Shown: positions 11,901 through 23,159, numbered from the stretch's first letter. The stretch is 64,000 nt of DNA from Hydractinia symbiolongicarpus (GCF_029227915.1 NC_079889.1:2854001-2918000); one strand, 5' to 3'. A program made the numbers and translations. Notes: generated by a model from the letters alone, not told the origin.

Positions 11901-14900
11901 GTAACAAATAATAATAATAAAAATGAAAAATAACATTCTGGGCAAAAATAAATTAAAGTTTACAATTCGTATTTTTACACTTTTTTTTATTATTTTTTTT
12001 TTACATTATTTACAATTACATGAAATAGAATCCTGGCAGGCCAATTTAATCGTGAACTCTTCAATGGTTGAACTATTTTTAATTTAATATCCAACAACTT
12101 TGATACAAGATGGAATTTGTACCATACGTAGTGGTTTTAGCTTTAGGTAAAGTCAAAGAAGGGCACCACATGAATTCAGGGTTTAGATTCTTAATGCTTT
12201 TAAACACCTCTATTGCTAGTGGTAGAGTGATTTTATCTCTTGTTTTTTTACCTAGTATTATAAATTGAAATTTGGTTAGCTTTTAGTGAGTTGATTTTAA
12301 ACCAATATAGCATATTTTGTGTATCAACAGTTAATGAGTTTAGTACAGTAGCCAACTTCAAACCACATGCATACAATGTATTGTCGGCAAAATTACATAC
12401 CTCTGTTTCTGCAATAATAAAAAACAAGTCATTAATAAAGATGTTAAATAGAAGTGGTCCTAAAATGGAACCTTGGGGAACACCACAAATAATCTCAAGC
12501 CATTCACTCTTTAAAAGTAATTTTAGACTATTTGTGCTGATACCGTAAGCAGCAAACTTTGCGATCAGGAGATCGTGTGATGAGCAGGGAATTTCCCCAG
12601 TAGAAGCTTTGTTTGTAAGTAAGTTTTTAATAGTCCTTTTAATGTGATCTAATGTTACTTTTTTAACAGTAAAGATTCCATTAATTATTGTGTTTTGTTT
12701 AATGGTCAAGTTGCTTAGATGAAATTTAAATTTGTTAATTATCTAATATGTCAAGGTCATCTCGAAGTTTTCACCAGGCCAGTTGTATAATTTTAAAGAA
12801 TATTTCCAAAGTATGCAATATCATTTGATTTAGTCATTATGTTTCCTTGTTCAATTAAAATAATATTGCTGCTGTTTCCAGCTGCATGCTTATTTAAAAA
12901 TAAGGTTTGCATACTACCCAAAAAGGTTTTGTATGTTTCTTAATGTGGAGTTTATTCATAAATTCCGTTTTAATTTTTTTGTTAAGTTTAGTGATGTAGT
13001 TTCGGTGTCTTTTGTAGATGGATACTTCTTCTGGCTTTTCAGTTTAATCGCCAGTCGTCTTAGCATAGAACGTTTCATTATCGCCTTACGAAGATTTTCA
13101 TTGAAATGGGGCTTTTGGTTTCCTTGTATGACCTTTTTCTTTCTTAGAACGTGTTTGTTCAATATATTTACAAAGGTTTCTTGAAAGTTTTCCCATTTAT
13201 CTACATTATTCTCTGAAAATCTTCTTTAATAAAGCTTTTACAGCTTCCATAATTAATAATTTTTGGTTCCTCCTTTTCGAAGGTAGATTTAAGAATAGTA
13301 TGTGATGACTTAAATATTACTTCACTTTGCCGAGCCATGCTAGGTTGAAACAGCAAAAGCATGCATATGGCGAGCTAAAGCAAAGGAAAACAATCATATT
13401 GATATTTTAAACTTCTTATACTGTAATAAGTTTTGTTTTGTCAAAAAATACTTGAAGAAAATACTGCAAATCACAATACTTTATAAATTTTAGTGAAATA
13501 TTGATGTTTAAAATTCATCCAAACGAATTCAAAAAAAAAAAAAAATAGTTTCTAAAAATATGTCCATCCAGATAATTATCTCCTTATTAAGGTGCACAGT
13601 TATTTTCATTCATAGTTAAAAAATAGCAGTAAAAAATTCTAGCAGCAATTCTAGCAACATAAAGCAAAATTGGATTTTGTATATATAGTCACAATATTAG
13701 AAATAATGAAAATAATTCACACCAAAATATAGGCTAGTCCACATGAAATGAAGCAGGTATTTTTACTTACTGCTTTTACAGTACTTGCTGTAAACCAAAG
13801 GCATCAAGGTCACTGCATTAGCAGTTAATTCTTTGTACTGCAGTTTAAAAGTGTAGGTGTTGTAATCCATCACTTTTACCGTCTTGCATGTAAGCATGTA
13901 TAGGGATTTAACTGGTTCAACATCACATTCTTTGCATGTTTTCCATTTGCCAACCATACCATACAGCCCACGATAACGCAACTTTACTTTTTCGATGTCA
14001 AATGTTTTGTTCATTGCAAAGAGTACTTTAAGGTAGATGTAACCGTGTTGATTTTTACATGTGACATTCTTTACTGAAATGTCATCCTCTTTTAGTTTTG
14101 TTTCGGTTTCTAATATAGTCAATAAATATTCAAGCAGTAGAAAATACTTCATTGTTGTTATAAATGAATTAATAGTCTGTGTATACATATTATTTTATGC
14201 ACTGAGGAATTGATAAATTAATGGGACTTTTTCTTTAAACTGAATTTCTATGTTCTGTTCTGATTTTTAACACATTACTGTTAAAAATTACAAATGTAAA
14301 GTCAGCCCACAAAAACTTGCTGACTGCAGAGAAGAAAACCTCTTTGACCCCTTGTTAACTGTTATTTTATTACAGCACAACATTTTCTTCACAGAATAAT
14401 TGCAAAGATGATGGTTCAGAAATTAAACACTGTCAGGTTTGTCCCAACTGAAAACTAAAAGAAATAAAACTCACTGTTTTCTTTAGATGAAGAATTCTCA
14501 GTCTTTGCTTTAATGCAGGTAGTATAGGATTGATAATATTTCATTTTCATAGTGACACATAGCTTATACAGGGTAGATGAGAGTAAACCATCTGCAACAC
14601 ATGTTGCTGATTTGTTGACTAACTTACATGGATACTAATATAATACAAAAAAAAGGAATGCATCAGGACCAGTTTTTTATAATATACATATTATGCAATA
14701 CATATTATTGCATTACATATTATTTACCAGGATTTTCAAGTGAATTAAAGATATTTCAAACAAATTTTTAGACAAAAAGATTCTGAATGATTTTTTCTCT
14801 TTCTACAACTTATACAACTTGTACTTATAATTTCAGGTAAATAAAAATCAAGTTTTAAAGGGGTCGACAGGTGGAAAACGTGTATTCTTTGATGGCAAAT

Positions 14901-17387
14901 ATTCTGTTATTTAAAAGCATTAGGCAAGCAACATGGTTACAGACGTTTTTTTGTAGTAAAATATAAGGTAATTCTAAGACAAGAAAGTCTGCCTTTCACA
15001 TTAAAAAAAATTTGGTCCCTTGAATTTCTGGGACAAAGAAAAACGTTTAGACTTGACGACTGGTTTGTAATATATTTTAATCCATTTTTTATTTATTTTA
15101 AAAGTTTTACCTCTTTAACTAGTTCAGGCGATTTGTAAACCTTCAGACTTGCCTTCGTTGGTTTCTTGTAATAAGCATTTTGAGAAACTTTTGCTTGCAC
15201 TATTATAGAGGAAGATGTTGACTTTAACTTCCGCACATCAACCACCTTTGGTTGACCTAAAAAATTTTACATTTGCTAAATATGCATTATTTTATAGGGT
15301 AAAGGGTCTGACATGAGGAGTAGTTAGATTTTTTTGTTTAGAAAGAAATAACACATTTGTGTTGTTTGATAAAAAAATGGAAAACATACTTGCTGTTATT
15401 AATATTAGACTAGTCAATAAAGCCCGTGGAAAAATCCACTGAGGCAGGATAAAAATTAAAAAAAAGAAGCGTCATTTGAATTTTGATGACATAAGCAATT
15501 CATCCACCAAAAAATTACAACCTTTTCATGTTGCCTCTATTGTATAGAGCTTAAAATGCTGATCAAGAAAATGTATATGATGTGCTCTTAATAAACAGTT
15601 CATGAGATAAAAGGCTTGGAAAATTGTGCTGACGTCAACAAAGTTTCCAGAAAGTACCTAAATTTTTTTTTTAGGGAATTTATATACCTGTTGCCTTCAT
15701 CATATAGATCTTGAGACTCTGATCAAAAAAATGTATAGGATCATGTAATTTTGAGAAACAGTTGCAGAGATTTTAGGGTTTAAAGGTTTTTTGATGACGT
15801 CATCAATAGGTGGTCCCTAGTTACCCATGAAGTGAAAAATCATTGACGTCACCACCTTGTTTCCAAGTTAGTTGGCCTCAAATTTTTAAGTGCACTGTAA
15901 TGGTTTTTTCAATTTAATACAGGATATTGACGTTAAAGTAGTGTCATTGATGTCGTGCCGTAACGTCTTAAAACTTAACATTTGAAACATACTTTTTTCT
16001 TCAAAGAATATTTCAGCGACATCAAAGGAAAATGACGATATCCATTATGACCATCACAAACACTCCGTATATATTATTATATAAGATGACTACTTTGAAT
16101 CACTAAAAATTTCTACACACACCTAAGGCCTTACAAAACGACCTGTTTATATGAACCTTAAAATTAAATCTGCAATAAAAAAATGTACCAAGTAAGTGGC
16201 TATCATAATCTCACAAGGAAATAAATTTGAAAAATCCAAAGTAAATTCCTGATTAAATGAAGACTCGAAACATCTACACTTCTTCATCTGTGGATAAATT
16301 GAGTATACGGTGTACACAAAATTGAAAATAAAAATGTTTCTGTTAAATAAACACATTCGACAGCTTTGTAGTAGCTTACCTGAAATACATTGGCGACGGT
16401 ATGTTTTTGGCATGAAGGGATCAGATAAATTCAAGCTGGACCAATTTCCATTTAGCAACTGGATGCGGTATGTTTTGTTGTCAAATATGCTCATGGTTTT
16501 GCATTTAATAGAACTGGTTAAAAGCGTAACCTTTTTAGTGCAGTTTTCAAATTTTTGCCATGTACTGTTTTTAGTCTTATCCATATATTGCATGAAAACC
16601 TCGCTATCATTTTTAATTTTTAAGTAGACAGCCTTTATGTAAATGAAATCATCCACAATATCACAACCAATTGTCATCAACTGTAAAGATCCTGAAATTA
16701 CAATAGAAGTGGTAAAATTTAGAACATTTATCAAGTCACTAAAAAGTAATTACACAGGACTTTTAGAGAAACTACAGGTTTAAAGCTTACCTCCCACTTT
16801 TGAAGAGTTAATCTTATCCTATTTATGAACAGTGACTTAAGGAGATATTGGGATTTCAAAATTTTGCTCATGTCTACAAAGGAACCGCCAATTTAGAAGT
16901 TTCATTCACAGTTGCTTCCATTGAAACGCTGATCCAGACAATCATGTCCTTTTGATGAACGGTTGTAGAGATATTTTTTAGAGGTTTAAAGGTTTGTTTA
17001 TGACGTCATTAACCCTGTCTATTCCGAAACAGGTAGGTTGATTCAGGTTTTGGAAATTGGTCTGATTTTTGTCCCAGGTGGTCCCTAGTTATACCGATGC
17101 AGACGATAACATTAGTTATTTCCACCTAATTTTTAGATTATTTAGCCTTAAACTTAAAAGTGCAATGCAATTCGGAACAATTTTTAGGTGATATTATATG
17201 GACTGTGTCAAAGAAAATTGTGAAAATATAATCCACTTTGCAAAAGTCATAGACACAGAATTTTCGTATTATTATATAGATAATGTGTTGTTTTTTTTGT
17301 ATCAAACATACCATTTTGTCCAAAGTCACTTTTAGCTTCTGTTGCATAATAACTTAGCAAAAACAGCGAGATTATCCAATACCACAT
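5879..17387 (-). CDS. Gene A: type I membrane receptor-like protein with four FN3-like domains (11 exons)
   Basis: Joined by hand from eleven exons: 17387-17312, 16691-16380, 15256-15111, 14622-14475, 14109-13771, 11630-11491, 10773-10632, 9294-9250, 7972-7873, 7792-7768 and 5926-5879. They sum to 1521 nt, 506 codons plus stop, with all splice phases compatible. Order: signal peptide, four beta-sandwich domains of about 95-113 residues, a 15-residue linker, one transmembrane helix, and a cytoplasmic tail of about 28 residues. The domains show FN3-like tyrosine corners (for example YYVCVTM) and many cysteines and N-glycosylation sites. The layout recalls cytokine-receptor-type proteins, but no WSXWS or JAK box is visible, so the ligand and role are unknown. 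The exon chain is seen in sequence; the receptor role is inference. A minus-strand LINE lies in the intron between 13770 and 11631. Possible poly(A) signal AATAAA on the minus strand near 5710. Confidence 0.75.
7768..7792 (-). CDS. Gene A exon 10: cytoplasmic micro-exon
   Basis: A 25-nt exon, phase 2 to 0, encoding RTPLLKSSK with the preceding codon. Acceptor ATTACAG, donor GTATGA. Confidence 0.55.
7873..7972 (-). CDS. Gene A exon 9: transmembrane helix
   Basis: A 100-nt exon, phase 1 to 2. It encodes about 22 hydrophobic residues (VIIGLVIFAALLISTVLVVI) followed by the basic stop-transfer VRRHWTK, as expected for type I topology. The donor GTTACT is weak but keeps the frame. Confidence 0.75.
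8030..8165 (+). repeat. Short copy of CGTGGAAAATCCA...TATTATATAG repeat
   Basis: Begins ACTAGTCAATGGCTCGTGGA and ends near GAGTATTATAATATAGAT. The ends match the longer element at 15405-16082, so this is probably an internally deleted copy. It lies in the intron upstream of the transmembrane exon. Confidence 0.45.
9250..9294 (-). CDS. Gene A exon 8: juxtamembrane linker
   Basis: A 45-nt exon, phase 1-1, encoding GCPTTKVGKGNAKDK between acceptor TTACAG and donor GTAAGT. It joins the last domain to the membrane helix. Confidence 0.6.
10151..10242. repeat. Imperfect palindrome (MITE-like)
   Basis: Left arm 10151-10191 and right arm 10200-10242 are inverted copies with a few mismatches (for example CCCCATG...TCTGGAA against TTCCAGA...CATGGGG). 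Could be a small foldback element in a gene A intron. Confidence 0.5.
10632..10773 (-). CDS. Gene A exon 7: FN3-like domain 4, second half
   Basis: A 142-nt exon, phase 0 to 1. It contains EVTCTVKRLEKCEAYYVCVT and SSSC, the Cys-rich tyrosine-corner half of an FN3-like fold. Acceptor ATTTAG, donor GTTTGT. Confidence 0.72.
11491..11630 (-). CDS. Gene A exon 6: FN3-like domain 4, first half
   Basis: A 140-nt exon, phase 1 to 0, acceptor TTTGTAG and donor GTAAGT. Encodes NHQFDLVKIASSKVSITV and onward. It has the same length and phases as the equivalent exon of gene B (1847-1986). Confidence 0.72.
11985..13345 (-). pseudogene. Decayed non-LTR retrotransposon reverse transcriptase
   Basis: On the minus strand, pieces in several frames read as one LINE polyprotein. 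KKVIQGNQKPHFNENLRKAI lies at 13162-12956. The RT core is in 12709-12248, with GVPQGSILGPLLFNIFINDL followed by the catalytic-box region now reading FADN instead of FADD. Further downstream come KFQFIILG and a tail ending near 11985 in A-rich sequence. Stops and frameshifts break it. It sits in a gene A intron in the same orientation as the gene. Confidence 0.8.
13771..14109 (-). CDS. Gene A exon 5: FN3-like domain 3 (undivided)
   Basis: A 339-nt exon, phase 1-1, 113 residues. Five cysteines including GKWKTCKEC and YMLTCKT, then YNTYTFKLQYKEL as the tyrosine-corner strand, and a final KYC. It matches exon 2 in plan. Donor GTAAGT. Confidence 0.75.
14475..14622 (-). CDS. Gene A exon 4: FN3-like domain 2, second half
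   Basis: A 148-nt exon, phase 0 to 1, after a pyrimidine-rich tract and acceptor TGTAAG, ending at donor GTGAGT. It holds the Cys and tyrosine-corner pattern ATCVADGLL...LYKLCVTM...TTC. The acceptor was chosen because it is the one that restores phase with exon 3; an AG a few bases downstream is possible. Confidence 0.68.
15111..15256 (-). CDS. Gene A exon 3: FN3-like domain 2, first half
   Basis: A 146-nt exon, phase 1 to 0, opening GQPKVVDVRKL and ending at donor GTAAAA. It gives the first strands of the second domain; the domain is completed by the next exon. Confidence 0.7.
15405..16082 (+). repeat. Non-autonomous repeat in gene A intron, long copy
   Basis: Starts GACTAGTCAATAAAGCCCGT, contains TGATGACGTCATCAAT and AGGTGGTCCCTAGTTA, and ends CGTATATATTATTATATAAG. 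Shares segments with 16850-17285 and end sequences with 8030-8165. No coding capacity seen. A Helitron-like origin is possible but not shown. Confidence 0.5.
16380..16691 (-). CDS. Gene A exon 2: FN3-like domain 1 (undivided)
   Basis: A 312-nt exon in phase 1-1 encoding 104 residues. Four cysteines (IGC, ENC, IKC, RQC), a Trp before the second Cys, a tyrosine-corner-like NKTYRIQLL and six N-glycosylation sequons. Acceptor ATTTCAG and donor GTAAGC. Confidence 0.75.
16850..17285 (+). repeat. Second long copy of the same intronic repeat
   Basis: Shares GGTTTAAAGGTTT, ATGACGTCAT and CAGGTGGTCCCTAGTTA with the copy at 15405-16082, and ends TTTTCGTATTATTATATAGA. The 5' end is not recognisable, so it may be truncated. 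Confidence 0.45.
17312..17387 (-). CDS. Gene A exon 1: signal peptide
   Basis: Starts ATG at 17387 and encodes MWYWIISLFLLSYYATEA followed by a few residues, a typical cleavable secretion signal. It ends at donor GTATGT in phase 1. An acceptor-like TTTATTTTATTTAG lies on the minus strand just upstream (exon would begin at 17403), so there may be an upstream non-coding exon outside the part that could be resolved. Confidence 0.75.
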
Positions 17388-18244
17388 ATTTTTTAATGTA
17401 ACCCTAAATAAAATAAAGAAGATTTATTACAGGATTATTTTTGTAAATTTTTGGCAGCAACATGTGCATAACAGCTCATAACAATAACAAATTTATGAAC
17501 CATGGAGTGGACTATTCCATAATGCATTGTGGAATGCATTTTCAACATGGTTTACTTGGTCTAAAACCTATGAGCTGCAGAGTGACAAAGTGACTTTGAT
17601 TGACCTTTTTGAGAAATAATTAAAAAAAGACATTTATTTCCACTAATCTTATGTTTTAGCTATCTGAATTTTGTTTTACTTTATTAAAACGTAGTTAGCA
17701 TCACTAACTTCAAGGGATATCCTTTTTTAATAGATACAAGTTTCTTACTCCATTAAACTTGAAGGGAACCGTGGTATAAAAGGATGTTAGATATATATTA
17801 TTATATAGAGCTGAAAAAGCTGGTAAATTATTTTTAATTTTTTTAAAAAGCTTTTTTTGTTTTCCAGATATTCACATTTAAAGAATTTCAGATTTAATTC
17901 TGCTGCATAAATTATGATGTCATATTTAAGTAAATTGGCATTTTCTGTGATCAGTAATTTTAGACTTGTTATTAAGGGATGTGCATGCAAACTTTATCAA
18001 TGCATAAATACTATAAAGGTGAAGATCCCAAGTCAGTTTGCAATTAAATTTTGTGAGTTAAAATATAGGGCCTATATATGCAGTTTATGAAATATTACAT
18101 TGCTTCAAAATGATCTATTTTGTTATTTGTAACTTGCATAAATAATCATGACGCCAATGACAAAAGACTCACATCAGGAATTTAAAAATTAAGACGCATG
18201 ACATATACTTTCTGTTTTGCTGAACATGAACTTTTACTGCACTA

Positions 18245-18535
18245 AAACACCGTAGTTAGTTTAAAAACTACCGAAAAGAGACCATATAATGCTAAAAAGT
18301 TGCTGTAAAGCACTTAAAATTGTCGAAACTGGTCACAGAGGTTAATACATCTCCGTAGTTTGCTTGAAAACTGTCAATACGAGACTGTTAACAAAAACAG
18401 CAGCAAAGGTTGCTTAAAAATTATCCAAAACGGTAGTAGGCTAGCCTACTACCGTTTTGGATAATTGGATAATAACATGGCACCATAGCTTGTTTGAAAA
18501 TTGTCAAAACGAGACCACAGAAGGCTAATGTGGCA
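18245..18535. repeat. Degenerate tandem repeat with a 48-bp perfect palindrome
   Basis: About five diverged units of the type GTAGTTTGCTTGAAAACTGT...CGAGAC. Within one unit, 18419-18466 is a perfect palindrome centred on GGCT|AGCC. Confidence 0.6.
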
Positions 18536-19345
18536 CCTTAAAATAAGTCTTAAAGATATAGCATGATTTATAGTATTCTTTCGCATATATAATTAACCAG
18601 TTGTTAAATTTTATTACTTCGTGCTAAGACCTAATGTGATTTTATTTTCTACAAGATTCACAATAAAACTCGCAGTTATGAGAAAATAATTATTGTATTG
18701 TTTTATTGCTTTTGTTAAATCATTTGCAACATAACTCTAACAAGATTTTTAAAGTAATTACAATAAACAAAAGATAAAAGGGCTTTTAACTTGCAGGAAA
18801 AGGTGTTATATAGTGAATACATATACTGTATTTTTCCTGGGGCTACCAGAGGTAGACTGAGAAAGACCTTAAAACTAATGCAATCTAACTCAGATTTGCT
18901 ATGGGAAAAAGACATTAAGCTACGATATTGACCTGGCCATTTTTTTGACACAGTAGAGTGAAAATCGCGGCTAGCTAGCTTGATAGCTGGTAGAGCACAT
19001 GTTATACATTTAGCATTTATATACAGCTTGTAGTAGTGGCTAAATTTTAAAAATAAAATGTTTATATTTATGATGAATCAGAAAAATTGTATTCAACCAT
19101 ATTATTAGTTAGCTAGCTGTTAATTTCATTGGATGAGATGTTTAGCCAGCTAGCTAATATCATAGTCTATAGAAGAAAAACCTTATAGACTATGCTAAAA
19201 TGGTTGAGTAGTTTCAATTTTTTATACATAAAATACATGGTATATATTAATTTTTGGCCTTTTGATTTTCCAAGAAAAGTTTCAATTTAAAGTTTCTATT
19301 AAGAGGTAAATTCTAAAAATTTTATTGTTCTGTTTGTCTTCCACA

Positions 19346-19470
19346 ATTGTTCTAACATTGGGCATGTACGTCCATAGATCTTAAGACTGGCCACCCATTT
19401 GTCACTGTCAGAAGATTTGCCTGGCCAGTCTTAAGACGGGCGCGTTCCAAGATTGGGCAGAACAACACAC
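19346..19470. repeat. Nested inverted repeat
   Basis: CTTAAGACTGGCCA (about 19380) pairs with TGGCCAGTCTTAAG (about 19423), and outer TTGTTCT...GGGC pairs with GGGCAGAACAA. MITE-like hairpin without coding sequence. Confidence 0.45.
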
Positions 19471-20689
19471 TATACACTCAATCATAGTGTCTTGTTCATC
19501 CTGCGCGCGCAGAAATGGAGGTAACATTTCCACACTATTGTATGCTAGGAAAAATTATGTTTCAAAAGGTTTTACCTTTTTTGTACTTTTCCAGGAGTGT
19601 TTTCCATTTCAATGAGTTTCTAGGAATACTGGCTTGCCTGAAGAGGGTGGTGGCTCTAGTTAGACTATTTCAAAAAAAACTAAAGAAGCCACATAATAAA
19701 TCTAAAACATAAATTTTAGGCCTATTATAGCAATCCACAACCACCTAAGCTAGGGCAGAATCAAACTTTTAGGCCAACCCACTAATGAACCATTGTTTTC
19801 ATTGAACAAATGTTCGAAACTGTAGCAAAATAAAAATATAGCTAGCTAGTGTTTGTCTTCTATTAGCTATATCTTTTTATCTTCCTGCTCCTTGCGTTCA
19901 AACTCGAGAAAGCGCCGACATCACAATAAAAAACATTTGACTATTTTCCCTTTGTTTATTTTATTTTAAATGTACTTACCATGCTTTCGTTTTTACAAAT
20001 CACGTGCTTCTTTTAAGCCATGCATGTCTTGACATGTATGACAAGCAAGAAGATTTTTTTGACGCCTCAAAGGGTTCAGTCAAAACATGAAATTCTCCAC
20101 CGTTGTGATTATCTAACCCATTTTAATTTTATTTTTCGTGCGCAGGCCCCGTTTTTGAGCCCCGGGGAAAATTAATAATTCAAATCAAAAATGGTTAAGT
20201 AAACGAGAGAAAGCAAGGCAGCAGGGAAGCTTAGAACTTGTTTAATTTAACGTTTATTCATCGCGCTGTATATTCCTTTTTAAATATCGGAATATTTTGT
20301 TACGACATAACTTTATTAAATATTCTTTCCTTCTTTTTTCGCAGAGCCGTGTGACCACAATTTTCATTTTGAGAGGGCCTAGAGTTTTGAATATCTAAGG
20401 AGGTCTCATCATAGTTTGTGCCGTAAAGTGAAATTTTTCCCTCTGAATTTTAACCTTCTATAACTAATTGTCCGAAAATTTGAGTTCCCTACCAATCAGC
20501 GTCAAGTCAAGTTTTTCGACTGAAGTGACAACCGGCAAATTGTTTAGACGAGAATCCGTTTTGTTCATGGGTTTTCTCTATTTAAATCAGAAAAAGATCT
20601 TTCGTTTATAGCATTTGTAGCGGGCATTATGGGAATAAACTTTGCATTCTTTACGACTTAAGTAAGCAAAATTAATTAAGAGAGATTCA

Positions 20690-21045
20690 AACATTTGCTA
20701 CCTCGTTCCCTGGACATTTTGCTTTGTTGATCTGTAATAACGGCTCAGGGGCAACTAGACCCTGGAGAAAAACGAGATGAGGTCTACAATAGAGAATCTT
20801 GGGGTCGTAACTAAGTGATATGGCAATGGTAGGGGTTAGGTCAGGTTGTGTTTTAGTCGAAGCATTAAACCGATTGTAAGAGCTCATTCCAGCTTTACCC
20901 TTTGATTTGTTTGAGATAAACGTTGCGAACATCGACGTAAATCTTATAATCGTGCCGGCTCGTTCCCAGGGCATTTTGCCTTGTTGATACTGTTGGACAC
21001 TCCGTAGTAATTGATCAGGGGCCACAAGACCCTGGAAAGGAGGTT
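20690..21045. repeat. Two copies of a CTCGTTCCC(A/T)GG repeat
   Basis: Two similar blocks, at about 20700-20780 and 20955-21045. Each has CTCGTTCCC, GCATTTTGC(C/T)TTGTTGAT, a GATCAGGGGC-like stretch and AGACCCTGGA. The same end sequence recurs at 24030, 30276, 30433 and 31370. Confidence 0.5.
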
Positions 21046-21549
21046 GATAATCTTGGCTTGATACAACTGATTATTATATCGAAAGTCTTCAAAATAAATT
21101 TGCCAATAACGGTCTTGTAGCGTGTCATGAAAATGGTATGTTTCTCAGAAAGAGATTATTCAAAAATTATTTATGGAAAAAACATTTTTTTATTTTTGGC
21201 CGTCCCCCTCCTCTTCCGCCCACAGTGGTTACGGCACTGTTCGAACAGTCGTGTATTCCGTTTATTAGATAAAGAATCGTCGGACAGCGGATGCGCGTCA
21301 AGCAAATAAATTTACAAAAAAATAATGTATGGTTTTAAGATAAACATAAGTTATGATTTGTTATTTTTAATATTAATAAAATTACGCACACCGGCGTGTC
21401 ACCTTGTTAGCATTGCTGTAAAATGTCAAGCTTTACCCTAGTACCAAGGAGGTTTAAAAAGAGTACCTTTTAGAATTTAAGAAAGCGCACTCCTGCTGAA
21501 AAGCTAATAGGCCTGAGAAAGAAGTTAATAAAACATTGAGTAACCGTCA

Positions 21550-21677
21550 TTCTTATTCCCAGAGTTCTTTGAGATAAACTTTGAGGTTTATCTTAAAGAG
21601 CTCTGAGGACGAGAATGAATGTCCGTTATTTGTTATTTAGATAGTCGTCATTGCAAATAAGGTTTGCAATGACGACT
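21550..21677. repeat. Two adjacent hairpins
   Basis: First hairpin: arms of about 31 bp at 21550-21580 and 21586-21616 with a few mismatches (centre GATAAAC/GTTTATC). Second: perfect 15-bp arms at 21643-21657 and 21663-21677 (AGTCGTCATTGCAAA). Confidence 0.5.
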
Positions 21678-22136
21678 GGCGACAACTTTACGTAGCCTAA
21701 CTACAATGAATGTTCTTGATTATAACACCATTATTATAGACTTCTTTCATGTGCGTTTTTTATATGTATATATGTAAATACGTATATGTAAATGTCACGC
21801 ACACAAAAATGGCATCAGTCTGAAGGAAACTCATACTACATCGAAAGAAAGAAAAACAAACTTCGTGTTACGATTTCTAACCACAACAATTAAAGTAGAA
21901 TCCTGTTGCGAGGTTATAGAATGTATTTTATTGTTTCTGTAGTTTTACACATGATATTGTACTCAAGAACTCTGGAGTGTTAAAACAACATTTCTTTTAA
22001 ACGCATCAGAAACGTAAGCGTCTTTATGCTGACCTTTCTAGCGCTGACTTATTAATTCCTCTTGTCTAAGGATCTCTTATCTTTCAATTATTTTATTTTA
22101 TTACCCTGCAGAGTTACGACGTGCTTTAATTGTGCA

Positions 22137-22166
22137 ATAATAATAATAATAATAATAAAAAAAATT
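22137..22166 (+). repeat. (TAA)n microsatellite
   Basis: Run of about eight ATA/TAA units followed by an A/T homopolymer stretch. Confidence 0.8.
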
Positions 22167-22482
22167 TTTGTGCGCAACTTTCCTTGCTGGTCCATGGCGT
22201 TTGCTTCCTGACAGAGTTAAAAGGAATGAGTTCGATACGATGTAACAGACACTGCAATTTGTACTAGAACCGCAAACTAGGTCATCGGAAAAGTTTACAG
22301 GACAAGTCGCCAAATGCATGGTACTTTAACAGATCCGATTTTCTTCTTTGTCTTGCATCTTGCTGCTGCTACTGTAATGAACAACCTCGTTTTTAAGTTT
22401 CTATGTTTTTTTCTGGAAATGAGATTGCGAAAATCTTATTTCTTTTGCGGCATTGATTGGCAGATTCACATTTATTACTTTC

Positions 22483-22512
22483 GGCTCCTCCCTCCCTCCC
22501 TTCCTCCCTCTT
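22483..22512 (+). repeat. CCT-rich polypyrimidine tract
   Basis: Repeats of CTCCCTCC for about 30 bases, a simple-sequence tract. Confidence 0.7.
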
Positions 22513-23159
22513 TATATAGGGTTTATAAGCCCGACTCTGTAATAATCGACAAACTTGTTCACTGTCTTGACTTAAGGCGGTATACCTTAACGAAGATCTA
22601 ACAAACTGTTATTGAGTGACTACAGCCTTTGTTCAGCTTTTATATTTACTTACTTGTAACGTGATATAACGTGAGGCTAAAAAAGATTAATATAGTGAAA
22701 AAAATATCGTAAATATTTATCATTGCTATGTTTGTTTTCTGTTCACGTTTTCATTTGTAAACTTATTTTCAGTGGTAATGTTGCAAAAATTGCGATTTGT
22801 TTGTCGACATCAAAGTTGCTTTTTCACCTGGAATAAAAATCTTATTAGTTTTATTACGTTCACAGTATGAACTAGGGAATCGACATTATTAAAGCCTAGG
22901 GAACATCTTTAACTCATCCACATTCATTTTATTAACCATTTCTATGGCAAACTTTTAACTTAAAAAAATGAAAGCTGCAACAAAAAATAACAACAACTCT
23001 TCACAGCTTGAGCTTCAAAGCTACTAAAGGCGCTAAAAATTTGTGTACACTAATCTCCCCTAGACCCTTTTTTTTGCACGGTCCCGGGAGATGTTGGTGT
23101 GGTGTGTTATCAGCATCACGAGACTTAAAAAAGATATATACCGTGAATGCTGTACTAAA

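Larger units (their letters stand above)
17403..20680. other. Intergenic region, no gene recognised
   Basis: AT-rich. Contains the tandem repeat at 18245-18535, the hairpin at 19346-19470, another short hairpin at about 19160-19193 (TAGTCTATA) and scattered TAGC microsatellite-like words. Short open frames here show no domain or splice support. Confidence 0.4.

Noticed and set aside
5879-17387. Assigning gene A as a true class I cytokine receptor
   Set aside because: Domain layout is similar, but no WSXWS motif and no Pro-rich JAK box are visible.
20687-21025. 112-codon minus-strand frame
   Set aside because: Covers two copies of the CTCGTTCCCAGG repeat; its internal repetition (DQLLRSVQQ, EPLLQINKAK) mirrors them.
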